A stretch of DNA of 27,054 nucleotides, taken from the NCBI GenBank assembly GCA_001931875.2, contig MSJH02000731.1, positions 1 to 27,054 of the forward strand. Direction: 5' to 3'. The notes under the pieces are model-generated. The model saw nothing but the letters and a program-made list of their open reading frames with translations, did no database searches and had not been told where the DNA came from. Origin of the DNA: Byssochlamys sp. IMV 00236. Lineage: Eukaryota; Ascomycota; Eurotiomycetes; Eurotiales; Thermoascaceae. Positions within the stretch are counted from its first letter, which is position 1. Each line of letters starts with the position of its first letter. The position numbers were made by a program, and so were the translations under genes. Positions 9,163 through 18,953 of the stretch are shown piece by piece.

Positions 9163-11393
9163 GTTCCTTTCTCCTTGAACCTGTAAAAGGTTACTGTGGA
9201 AAATAGTAATCACTGTTATTTAAGGTCAAATCCATTACATCAGTATGGAAATCTGCTTATTTGCTTTGACCAAGAGGGCTCTAACGCACATGAAATAAAC
9301 AAAAAAAAACTTCGCGACTCACATCGAATGTCCTAACTTTTTACATTCTCTGCCCTTCTTCTTTGTTAAATGTTGTCTAAATTAATAATAATTTCTTATG
9401 TTTGCTCCTGCTTTGAAAAAAAAAAAGGCATTTCCTATGAGTTGATTTACTTTTGGTGTAACACTTTATGCATATTGAATCTAGATAAAATTAGTTTTCC
9501 TATGGTTAGTAGAGTCTCAGCCATGACAAAGTCAGTATCACTCACATTTATTTTCTCAAGGAATGCCAGAATAAGTAATTTGAACAGGATGATAGCCAAA
9601 AAAAAAAAAAAAAAAACTGATGCGGGATATCACGGATCATTTCTATCCAAACAAAAGAGTGTAGATAGTAAAAAAAAGCTCTAAAGTGAAAAAGGGAAAA
9701 AGTAATTAGCACGCGTTAATATGAAGAATAATCCTCAGTATATGTCAAACTCAACCCCATACACAAAGAAAACGTGTATCCTTTTAAAGCGCTTTATGAC
9801 TTTAGCTGATGTAGTCTATTGAATTGGAGGAGATTCTTCATTTATCAAGAGCATAGATCTCAACAGATCAATAAGTGTGTGGCGAAAGAGAGAATTACTG
9901 TTGAAAAGTCATCTTTTATTTTTACAAGCACTGACATTCACGGACAATGTCTATCATCATTACCTTTTTTTTTTAAAAAAAAAAAAAAGTGAGCAGAATC
10001 ATCATGTGAATTGCCACAAACGCGTTTTGATTCTTTTTTTTTTTCTTTTGATAAAGTAAACACCTAATAGATCGTTTTTTACTCACATTCATTTAAGACT
10101 AATTCAATTAAGAAACAGTCAAAATAAAGGCAACAACTAAAAATAGACCCAACATAGAATAAATGTAAATGGTATGAACATCAATTAGAAAGACAGGCTC
10201 ATGAAAAATAATTGTGCTTAATAATCAGTACTTGTTCATAACCTAAATGAAAAGAAAATCTACGTGTAGTATTGCAATAAGCAAAGTATAAGGCGTAACA
10301 TCCTTTCATACTATTCAAGATCTTTGAGAGATTTCATCTATACTTGGTTTCATCTCACCTTTTTCTTGATTAGGAAAAGTAACTGTTAAGGTATACAGTG
10401 CTTAAGCATCAGATAATCGGAAAATGATAAGCAATTCTATTGAAAACGATAGAAACTCTTACAGTACTCATACAATAAATAGTGTAGAATAGCATAGAAT
10501 AGCACCAAAATGTGATCTTCAAGATCATCCACAAGTATTATTTTGCTTGTGTGCTTGAAATAATAATTTATATATGATCAGCAAAATCCAATATGCATAG
10601 CTTGCAAACAAGTATGATAATAAAGACACTATTGGCATCAAATATATATTGATCAAACATATATCAACTAGCTTCTCTACACAGGATTTCATGTCTTATG
10701 TGTGGTTATGCAGCGGCATAACAGAAAAAAAGGGGGTAGGGTTATTTTCAGACTCCGTGTTTGGATAGCACCATCAATGTCTTGTGGATTTCATTTTAGA
10801 ATAAAAAAGTGAAATACGTGCAAAAAAGCCTGATTTAAGATAAAACGCGTTGAAGTTTAACTGATTTTTGATCAATTGCAAAAGGAAAATAGAGGTTCGC
10901 TTTAGTTAATATTCATAGATATTTCATGACTTGTATTATAGATCACATATTATTCCAATTTTATTTCAGTATCTTTGTTTGATCCCTAACAATTATGACT
11001 TGATGAAATATAATCGTATGCAAGATAACTTTATCGTCCTATTTGATCTACTTTTCTCTTTATATTAAACATTGGCTGTATTCAATTCAATTCAATAGTA
11101 GTTCTCATAAAGTCATATCTGAGGGTAGAAGAGACTCTGATCTTAATATCTAGTGCAATATGTAGAAGGCATCCTTTAGAAGCATCTCATTGTATACTTA
11201 CTGTAATCATAATAAATAATCAAAGCGTGCAGTTATGCAAGTATGCTCGTATCTTGACGTAGTATCTTGTAAATCTACGAAGAGTAGTAAATCTTCAAAG
11301 TGAGCTACTAAATCAAATATCACTCTTGCTTTAGTCGATAAAAGCATTTATCGCAAAGGAAGAACATGATTGGATGTAAAGTATTTTACTATC

Positions 11394-11415
11394 AAAAAAA
11401 AAAAAAAAAAAAAAA
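11394..11415. repeat. Homopolymer A tract
   Basis: An uninterrupted run of about 20 A in gene-free DNA. There is no coding sequence upstream on the plus strand that would make it an obvious retrocopy tail. Confidence 0.7.
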
Positions 11416-11913
11416 GAGAAAAACGGGGATCATAAAATACGGATCATGCTAGATAAGGGCAAATATGAAAATGTCCTTTTTTGTGTGTGTAAAAGTTGGA
11501 AGCACCTGATGCAATGTGAGGTCCCCCCGTGAATTTTTGTTCATCCACTTAAGGCAATTCGTTCATTAAAAAAGGCTATTTATATTTGGGATCCGCCATA
11601 GCATCGTTTCCTATTTGATGCATGAAACACTTTAGATCAACTTTTACATTTTCTCACTTTGACCGAACATTACACAAACAAAGGGTTAGTGTTTTTTTTT
11701 TTTGGGTCAACAGGGTTTAGAACATTACAATCACACATGATTCACAACAAAAAAGCACATCAAAGCTTGTTTAGTGTGATATGAGCTAATATGATAGAAA
11801 AACTACATGTGATAGCAACATCAGATCCCACGCGAGGAAAAAAAAAATGCTATACTCGCAAAAAGAAGAAGAAAAAAATAGAGCTAAGAAAACATTTTGA
11901 ACAAACATAAAGT

Positions 11914-11919
11914 TTTATT
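11914..11919 (-). promoter_or_regulatory. Candidate polyadenylation signal
   Basis: AATAAA on the minus strand, about 65 bp after the end of the open frame at 11985-12266. Its position downstream of that frame, rather than directly after the stop at 12267, suggests that the transcript of APSES copy 2 covers both. Confidence 0.4.
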
Positions 11920-11984
11920 AAATTATATGCAAAATCTATACAAATATTTACAAAGAGAGTCGAGGTAAGGACCACCTAGTAGCC

Positions 11985-12266
11985 TCAAAGGACGTGGAAG
12001 ATTTTATTTCCGGCCCTCACCTTGATTGGCAAGAATCGGTTTTTTAAAAAGTCCTTGGGACAGCGACCACCATGTTGGGAGAGGCATTGTAGAGCAATAC
12101 CAGCCTCGACTCTCTCAATTACGTCTTGCTCCTGTGACGTCAATCTTGCTGGCACAGGTAGAGGAGAAGGAACAGAAGAAGAAGGGCCAAAGAGAGGGAT
12201 TATTTCAGCGACAGCAGCTGATGTCTCTTGTTGATCGCTGCCGCTGTCCACCGCCTCAGGAATGAC
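11985..12266 (-). other. 93-codon open extension in frame with APSES copy 2
   Basis: Directly after the TAG at 12267-12269 that ends APSES copy 2, the same frame stays open for 93 codons. It starts VIPEAVDSGSDQQET and contains AEIIPLFGPSSS, then a region with VIERVEAGIALQCLSQHGG, and ends at a stop at 11985. The GC-rich composition of the coding part continues through it, unlike the AT-rich DNA beyond. Copy 1 has no such extension. An ATG at 12249-12251 would allow a separate 88-residue frame. It could be an ancestral C-terminus cut off by a nonsense codon, a separate short gene, or coding-like 3' UTR. Confidence 0.4.
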
Positions 12267-13617
12267 CTAAAGCGATGGACGAGAACCACAATGACAGAAA
12301 GACTCGCGATGCATCCCCTTTTCAATTATTTTTGCGGTTGGAAAGGATGCCAAGAAACCAGAAGAGCCATAGGTGAACGCACCACTCTTCTCACCTTCGA
12401 AGCCTGAAATAACCATTGGTGGGAGAGTGACTCGCACTGAGGAAGGCAAACCCAACCAGGAAAAAGCAGAGGGAACGACCAAATAGCAGTCTTCTTCCTC
12501 GTCGTCGTTCAACAGACTTTGTGTCGACATGCAGTGACGGCGACGACGAGAAAGGACGGAAGGAGAAGCACAAGAGGAAGTAGAGGAATCAGGAGAAGAA
12601 GAGGCAAGATAAGGGCTTCCAGACGAAACACGGGGAGCATGAGAAGCGCGAACACGAGCCACACTACCAGCTGTGCGGCAAGCAGCACCATCATCTGCAG
12701 GGGAAACAAGTTGACCACGCCCACCAGAAGCAGAAGGGCAAGAGGCAGAAGACAAAGAACGTTCTTTTTGTCGTACTGAACGACGAGGAGTGGAAGCCTT
12801 TTCATAAGGGCTAAAGCCCTTTGCGTTTCTTGTAACGCATGAGCGAGCAAGACGGGAACGTGAACCAGGAAGAGCAGAAGCAGAAGCGGGAGAAGAAGAA
12901 GAAGCAGCAGAAGAAGAGACGCTTGCCTTGGTATGGTGACCTCTTACGCCAGAGGCAGAAGAAGCTCTACCACGAGAAGGACGAGAAGAACGAGTGGCCA
13001 AGCCAGGAGAAACCTGAGAATCCTCAGGGATAGGAGCAGAGCCCACCTTCAAACTTCCAAATCCAGGATGACTAGGAGGGCAGCAGTCAATAGGGAACGA
13101 TTTCCCAAAAAGAGGAACCAGATCAAACCTGAGAGCCCAGATGTTCTTCATGCAAAGTTCCTTTGCGCTTTCAAAAGGCATCCTAAATAAAATAAAATAA
13201 AAGAAGCGTTAGTAAAAATCAAAGCTACGATTCATCCATGATCTTACCAAGTGCCTTGGATGGCGAGGCAGCCGCCTCTAACCTTCTTCACATGAAGGTT
13301 AGGGTTTTCAGCGATGATCTTCGCGATGTCGGTCTTGCTGTTACCCAACGCCTTTCAGATTCCAGTGAAATGGACCAGCCCATTTTCGCTATCCCAAAGG
13401 ATAAGGTGGCCATTTGATTCAAGCTGGAAGACTATATTAAAGAATCAAACAAATGTTAGCTACAGTTAAGCTAGAATACTCTTTATATACCTGGTATGGC
13501 ACCTCTGGAATTTTGTGAGGTCGCATACGTAGCAGCCTTGATAACCAGTTGGAAGCGGCGAGGTAAAGGAACGTATGGGTGATATTTTGCTGTTTGTTTT
13601 TGTTGTTGAATTTTCAT
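12267..13617 (-). pseudogene. APSES/KilA-N-domain protein, copy 2 (nonsense in the DNA-binding core)
   Basis: Paralogue of the gene at 1871-3182 with the same three-exon layout: 13617-13491, 13431-13248 and 13182-12267. Exon 2 is 184 nt in both copies, with identical intron phases. Exon 1 ends YATSQNSRGAIP. Exon 2 reads HLILWDSENGLVHFTGI, then TGA at 13355-13357, then KALGNSKTDIAKIIAEN and KKVRGGCLAIQGTW. In copy 1 the codon at this place is TGG (Trp), so a single base change explains the stop. No other stop breaks the 409-codon model. Exon 3 reads MPFESAKELCMKN and DLVPLFGKSFPIDC, then a Ser/Ala/Arg-rich linker, and ends KIIEKGMHRESFC. As read the protein would be truncated at about 68 residues, so I call it a young pseudogene. 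Translation from the exon 3 ATG could give a 304-residue protein lacking most of the domain. A base-call error at the TGA is the main alternative. Confidence 0.75.
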
Positions 13618-13629
13618 AATAAGATTGTA

Positions 13630-14800
13630 TTAACGAAGATAGGCTGTAGGTATATCTCGTATTATATTGAATAAAATGAATAAATATACGAATGGATGGA
13701 AGTGAATTGTTGTGGATATAGTAATCGCTATGGATATAAATTGGGTAAAAGAAAGTGGTATATATGCTGTAAGATATACGCTTGAATGAATCATGAAGAA
13801 TATGGATGAGTGTTGAATAAAGCTTTGAGCTTGAATATATAAAAATTGAATTAGAAGATATGAATAAAAAGATATAATAATCGCTGTGAAAATAGGTTTT
13901 AAAAGCAAAATAAAAAAAAGTATATAAAAAAAGAATAAAATGAGGAAAAGATGAAAGAAAAAAGGTTGAAAATGGACCTTATTTATAAATTGCAAATCGT
14001 TACATCTATGATTGTTTTCGGAGGCGCGCCGAAATAAACAAAATAATAAAAGGGGTCAAGATCCACTAAGGGAATACAAGCAAGCTTTGAATAAAAGAGC
14101 TAAAAATGTTTAAACAATTCTTTTTTTAGTAAAGGCGTGTTACCTGCCCACTTTATGAAATGAAAGTGGTATCCGCATGAGATAAGGTGTGTTCTGATTT
14201 CCATTAAAGGCTAAAGAAAGTTCAGCCTCCTGCCCGAGTCTTTTTTAACTTTTACACGGAAACTTACTCTGTCTTACCTGCCTAAAATGATAATTGCCAA
14301 CCTATCCCCACTCGTCATATCTTGTAGTATCTGGTGTCGCATGCAGACACGTTGGTCATTACTAGCTGCTACTCCATAAAAAAGTGTATGGTTGAAAGCG
14401 ACAAACGGTCGCTAAGGAGGCTCCAAAACGTCTCCAAGCAGAAAGAAGAGACAATAAACGCACAGAAATCAGCTCCCATCGTTTCATAGTATGTTTATCA
14501 GTTGACTTTGTGTGACAACAGCTTATAAAAGGATGATTTTTTTTTTTTGTTATGACTTAAAGAAATAGTTAAGGTTTGGTAATATTGAACTTGGCTGTAA
14601 AAGAGTCAGCGTATTTTTCATCACCAATGTATGTTTCCTTGAAAGAAAGTCTGTTAATATTTGTCCCAGAGAACAAATACAAGGAAGGATAATATATATG
14701 CTTTAATCACCTTGCTGGTTTATTGAGCGAAAACTAAAATAATTTGTTCCCTGGTTATCAATAGCGAATGTTATTACTAAGGAAAAAAGGGTTAGGAATA
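13630..14800. other. AT-rich gap upstream of APSES copy 2
   Basis: The minus-strand frame at 13630-13995 is rich in Phe, Ile and Ser because the DNA is AT-rich, and shows no domain. The part nearest 13617 should hold the copy 2 promoter. Nothing else was recognised. Confidence 0.5.
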
Positions 14801-14822
14801 TTATTCTTCCCCAGAGATATAT

Positions 14823-15922
14823 CTAGTCAAAATTCGACTCGGCATTATAAAATGTATCCTGCTCTTCTACTGGATCCTGTAAAGCAATGTTTATAAAGTC
14901 GATGAGTGATAAATGTTCTCGTCGATAGTGATTGTGGAAAACATCTGAGGAGGACCAGTTGCCGAGTGTGACTATATCTTCAACAGAGATACCAGAACGG
15001 AGGGCTAGTGAAGAAGCAAGTGAACGGAGGTTTACACGAAGTTTGTTTGTCGACATTTGTATAAATCGTCGTATCCACGAGCTAATGGTAGTGACTTTGA
15101 CTATTTACGTTGTGTTGTTACTGTTGACAAATAGAGACGCAGCTGAAGGAGAAGGGGGCAGCAAGGAAATTCGAGTACGTAAGTAAATGAACGTAGTGAC
15201 AGGACATAAAGTTGGGTTGGCATGGCTAGAGACGCGAAAAGGTTTGATAATACGCTGACCACCACGTTTTTCTTTGGGTGCCACTATATTGAACGAAAGA
15301 AAGCGTTGATTGTTTTCTTCAGTAATACTGGCAGTGGCGAAATCAATACGATGGAGATCGGATGGTCGTAAGAAATTAGCCATACCTAGTAAGAACGCGA
15401 GCTTTTGTTGTATGCGTGATAAATGTGTCGATGACGCACCGAATTCAATTTGTTGTATTTCCCGAAGGGTAAGTTGTAGGTTGATTGTTGGACGGTGTAA
15501 AGGCTAGGGGGAACTTTGGCTGTGATGGAATGCACGAGAGTATGTACCAATCTACTCATTCAAATACCATCAGGATTGTGATGTAAGTGTGCAATCGCTG
15601 AACGGAAGAGGCGAAGCGTTGTGTGTGGGTATCCTCTGGATTCGAACATTGCAGAAAGAAAATTAGCCATATAGGTCTCCGTGAAGTTGGTCATTTATAT
15701 GTCTTGCTCTTGATAAGATGATTTCGTATGTGAAAGCGAAAATAGAAGGCGACTCAAGCTTCTAGTGTTTTTGTAAGTTACTATTGAGATTCTTGTGGTA
15801 AAGAAAGCCCTTTGTTTGATATGTGTAACATCGATCGGTCTAAGGAACAATGGAGCGGATCTAGAACTAAATGTAACGACGATACAAGATTCATTACCCA
15901 ACGGAACACTTCTTTCCACCAA
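14823..15922 (-). mobile_element. DIRS-type element B, nearly full-length tyrosine recombinase (broken)
   Basis: On the minus strand, from about 15790 down, the sequence encodes a tyrosine recombinase. It starts with KNTRSLSRLLFSLS and YQEQDI. A TAA at 15695-15697 follows, then TNFTETYMANFLSAMF and the core-binding helix HTTLRLFRSAIAHLHHNP. A TGA lies at 15560-15562 and a frameshift near 15505. The catalytic part then reads LAFLLGMANFLRPSDLHRID (first catalytic Arg), CPVTTFIYLRTR and SLFVNSNN, with a TAA at 15105-15107. It closes with LASSLALRSGISVEDIVTLG and NWSSSDVFHNHYRRE, which carries the nucleophile-type tyrosine. The domain order and motifs are those of DIRS-group recombinases. No reverse transcriptase or RNase H was found upstream, so the element is truncated as well as mutated. 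Confidence 0.8.
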
Positions 15923-15929
15923 TTCTGAA

Positions 15930-16205
15930 TCTTCCCATTAAGCTTCCCATCTTAACATTCTCATTACTAACAACCTTTCCTTTACTCCTCCTTCTATCAC
16001 TACGGCTATCATCATTATCTTCCAATTCTACAATCTTTTAATAAAATCATTTAGACACGACAGCTAACAATTCAATTTACCTTTCTCTTGACTAATATAA
16101 GTGTAAAAATCAGTCAACTACTTGCTTTTTTCCCTTTCCTTTCTATCCAACCTTCCTCTTACAACATCCCTTATAATATTCACATCACTTCTATAAAGAA
16201 CGACT
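15930..16205. other. Pyrimidine-rich AT-rich spacer between elements B and C
   Basis: The plus strand is rich in C and T runs without a coding frame of note. It may be part of the non-coding end of a DIRS element, but no repeat partner was identified by eye. Confidence 0.4.
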
Positions 16206-16280
16206 GTCCTCATTTACAAGATCGATTGGTGGCATTATCTTCAAAACGTGGAGCACGTAGAAGGCCTCCTGCAGTAGTTG

Positions 16281-16490
16281 TTAATTCTTGATTGGAATAT
16301 GCAGTGCGGAGAGCCTCCAAATGGATAGTTTCCACTGCGGAAGCAGGAGCCATGGTACTGGCGCGGCGGTTGTCTGAATATCCTCTTGAGCCAGAAACGG
16401 AGGTGACTGTATTGCAAGCGATTGTAGAAGAGGGAACCAAAGGACAGTCGGCCAGTAGGGAGCTACTAGCGTCAGAATCTCGCTTTCAGC
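16281..16490 (-). mobile_element. DIRS-type element C, RNase H/connector-like tail
   Basis: In the same frame as the recombinase fragment upstream, the sequence switches to LTLVAPYWPTVLWFPLLQS, then AIQSPP, and after a gap PQWKLSIWRLSALH. In DIRS polyproteins a segment of this type follows the RNase H domain and precedes the recombinase. A matching piece of element A reads ATIIVFSYWINALW. Here it follows the recombinase instead, so the order is reversed. The frame closes at 16281. Confidence 0.45.
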
Positions 16491-17208
16491 AGAAACCATA
16501 CCTTGCCGAAGGTCACAACGATGCATATCCGAAGGACGGAGAAAACCAATGATAGCCAAAAGAAAACAAACCTTCCTTGTCAGACGAAGAGTCGAGATAG
16601 CGTCATTTGATTCCCATTGCTGATTGCGCGTGAGGTTAGGAGAGATATCATACATGGGGCGATGAAGGGATACGGCAGAGGTAGCATTTAGTTTGCTGAA
16701 GAATTGGTGAAAGGTGGGATCGTCCGTGGTTACTGACTTTTGCTTCTTCATAAAAGTTTAAGATGACAACATGATATGTATGACAGGTCGAAGCGGACCA
16801 ACCCAAGTGATGATGACCATATGCGAGGTAGTTTACAATGATAGTAGGATTAGGTGCGAACGGATCATGTCGATGTAGCCCACACCAAGACAAAAAGTTG
16901 CGCTGAATTTTGTTGTATTGCTTCTGCGACGTGCTTGCTTCAGCGTTCAAAAAGATACTTACAGCATTCCGACCGTAGCCTTTTGCTGTAAGCCGCTGGC
17001 ATTTATGTTCCAAGCCAACATGTTCCGCTTGTCGTTCTTCAGTAAAACGATGTCTTGTTGTTCTGGTGCTGATAGAATCATGTGGTTGGGAATCATTAGC
17101 TGTGGTATCTTGGACAAGCTGCTGAGGAGTGGAAAACACAGGGCGCTCGACCAGTTGGGTATTATGACGGCTGCTGGTATCGTTTACCGCTGCAGATGCT
17201 GAAGACAA
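16490..17208 (-). mobile_element. DIRS-type element C, tyrosine recombinase N-terminal half (frameshifted)
   Basis: The minus strand from an ATG at 17208 encodes a variable leader. A core-binding domain follows with SQKQYNKIQRNFLSWCGLH, then DPFAPNPTIIVNYLA, and a helix ending in ILNFY. A frameshift near 16745 moves the continuation to another frame: DDPTFHQFFSKLN, SLHRPMYDIS and FLLAIIGFLRPSDMHRCDL, the block of the first catalytic Arg. The later HxxR and Tyr motifs are absent. This copy has a different N-terminal sequence from element B and probably belongs to a different subfamily. A Crypton-type recombinase gene is an alternative, because no reverse transcriptase is visible. Confidence 0.7.
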
Positions 17209-17229
17209 CGAGACATTCCTTCTTCCATC

Positions 17230-18020
17230 ATTTTAAAAGGCCCCTTTGAAAAAATGCATTATCGTCCTCGCTTTCCATATAAGATAGTCTCTGTCGGCAT
17301 ATTCTAGCTCTGTACCTACTCCTCATATACCAATAACAATTTCTTCACCTCCCCGGTTATTTTCATGTGCTTCATGATTTATTGCCTCTACTAGCTCCTA
17401 TTGTCATCCACAAGGTCCACACTTTATCCGTTACAGCCTCAATATCGTTTCTATAACATTGTAAGCATCCTGTTATCTCATATCTCTGTTTTAATATGTT
17501 TCACTCTTTTTGCTCGCCATTCATAGTCATCACACATAATGTTATCATTAGCCATTATCAAGTGCCAATTATCCTCTATTTGTTGTACATATTCTTTATA
17601 TTATACATGTCTATAACATTTTCACTTGCAAAAATACTGACATAGTGATAAAATGAATGGCGATTGTTGATAACGTAGAAGGTATGAAGTAGTGCTGAAT
17701 ATATTACTCGTCGTAGTGGTTTGTGATAAAAGTATACATGGCCACTCTTATAATGATGTTGATGTTAAGAATCACTGTTTGTATTTATAATAAACAAACC
17801 CTTGTCTTCAATAAATACTTTGTTAAATAAGAACCAAGCATGCAAATAAGAAGAAGGGGAAAAGAAAAATTCATAGTTTGTATAACATGGTTTTTGACAA
17901 TGAAGGTTGAGGCAACTATGTCATTCTTGTTGCCTTCTGAGTACAAGTCGCAAGATGATAAAAAGAAACCCAGTTCATCTGCTTACACCTCATGGAAGAG
18001 GGATCCGGTATCATAGAGTA
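17230..18020. other. AT-rich gap between the repeat-rich and gene-dense parts
   Basis: No convincing gene. A short plus-strand frame starting near 17918 (32 codons) lies antisense to the presumed 3' UTR of NTAQ1 and has no recognised match. The segment marks the border between transposon-relic DNA on the left and the compact gene block on the right. Confidence 0.5.
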
Positions 18021-18022
18021 CT

Positions 18023-18813
18023 TTATTCATACATCATAATTCCTGCCAATGCAAACATTTCTTCACTAGATATTACTTTTCCATACTTATCAATTGAGCT
18101 TTCCTTCATTGAAATATAACTATCCAGATTCATCTTTTGTTGATCCTTAGAGACAATAGGATCATACTTTGGTGGTTCAGAATGATACATTCCATCAGCT
18201 CCTATCTATTATTATTTTGTCATGATAAGTATATCGTCTGTATATGTAATGACTTACCATATGTGATCTGTCAGAAGCAAAATAGTATAGATAGCTCCTT
18301 GCTGGTATTAAACGAAAGTATCTTTTTTATATTTAAGTTGGCTTATCTACAATATATTCAATCATTTACCTTTCATATTTGCTTTGTAGAATGAGTTGTG
18401 GTTTAAATGATTCCATCATATACTCTTTAGCTTTACATGGAAAGGGAAGTTTGGTATCAAAATCATAAACAAATAAGCCATTATCACTACTAAACAGCAG
18501 AATAACATGATAATCCTACACTCTGGTTAAATACATGTCTATGATCTCAATCTCTATTTTCTATTACCCAAATAATCGGATAATCATCCACACATGATTT
18601 CTGTGCCCACATTGGTATCTACAATACAAAGGTTTGTATTTTATATATTATATATACAACCAAGCTCACCTTTCGTTCATCATTGCTTATGAACACAACA
18701 GTGAATTTATCCAATATCTCTGGATAATTTTCATCTATTTCTTTGCAGAGCATATAAATATTTTCCTCACAGTAGCATTTGGTATATACACACTTGTCCT
18801 TTTCGATCATCAT
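18023..18813 (-). CDS. NTAQ1: Protein N-terminal glutamine amidohydrolase
   Basis: Converts an N-terminal glutamine of a protein to glutamate, feeding it into the Arg/N-degron pathway; it acts in cytosol and nucleus. Five exons are supported, 18813-18670, 18618-18568, 18515-18370, 18321-18258 and 18205-18023, all with GT-AG borders. They add up to 195 residues, close to the usual length of about 205. The family signature CVYTKCYCEENIYMLC near the N-terminus contains the catalytic Cys (residue 15). After FISNDER come the segment IPMWAQKS, the block DYHVILLF with the catalytic His, and VYDFDTKLPFPC with the catalytic Asp. Later come PARSYLYYFASDRSHM and a C-terminus with NLDSYISM. All three catalytic residues are present. 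The gene starts 140 bp from the divergent IMP4 start, so the two probably share a promoter. The N-terminus is shorter than in animals, beginning only seven residues before the first Cys. Confidence 0.93.
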
Positions 18814-18953
18814 GTGGGGAAATAAAAGAAAAGGATGTCAAAAAAGGAAACCAACTTTGAAACCAAATAAGCAGTCACAGTAGTCGAATTTTGCCTCTTC
18901 TAAAAAAGTCTTGTCTTTTTTCATAAAACTTTTTTCTCCTTGATTACTTCAAC
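18814..18953. promoter_or_regulatory. Shared divergent promoter region of NTAQ1 and IMP4
   Basis: Only 140 bp lie between the two start codons, which face away from each other. The region is AT-rich with poly(A)/poly(T) tracts, such as a TTTTTTC run near 18940 that is pyrimidine-rich towards IMP4. No specific factor site is recognisable. Confidence 0.55.

Larger units (their letters stand above)
8720..11900. other. Long AT-rich gene-free stretch
   Basis: About 3.2 kb with only short, low-complexity open frames, such as those at 9370-9684 and 9877-10059, which are full of Lys runs from poly(A). Homopolymer A tracts occur at about 9598-9617 and 11394-11415. A pyrimidine-rich segment with a hairpin lies near 9055-9180. 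I see no gene, RNA gene or complete mobile element. Confidence 0.6.

Noticed and set aside
9370..9684. 104-codon plus-strand frame
   Set aside because: Contains Lys runs from poly(A) tracts and no motif; composition matches the surrounding gene-free DNA.
12519..13190. Plus-strand Arg/Ser/Lys-rich frames opposite APSES copy 2
   Set aside because: Same explanation as for copy 1: antisense shadow of the skewed linker and domain exons.
16210..16440. 76-codon minus-strand frame overlapping the element C tail
   Set aside because: Different frame from the DIRS-like translation, with no motif of its own; treated as a shadow.
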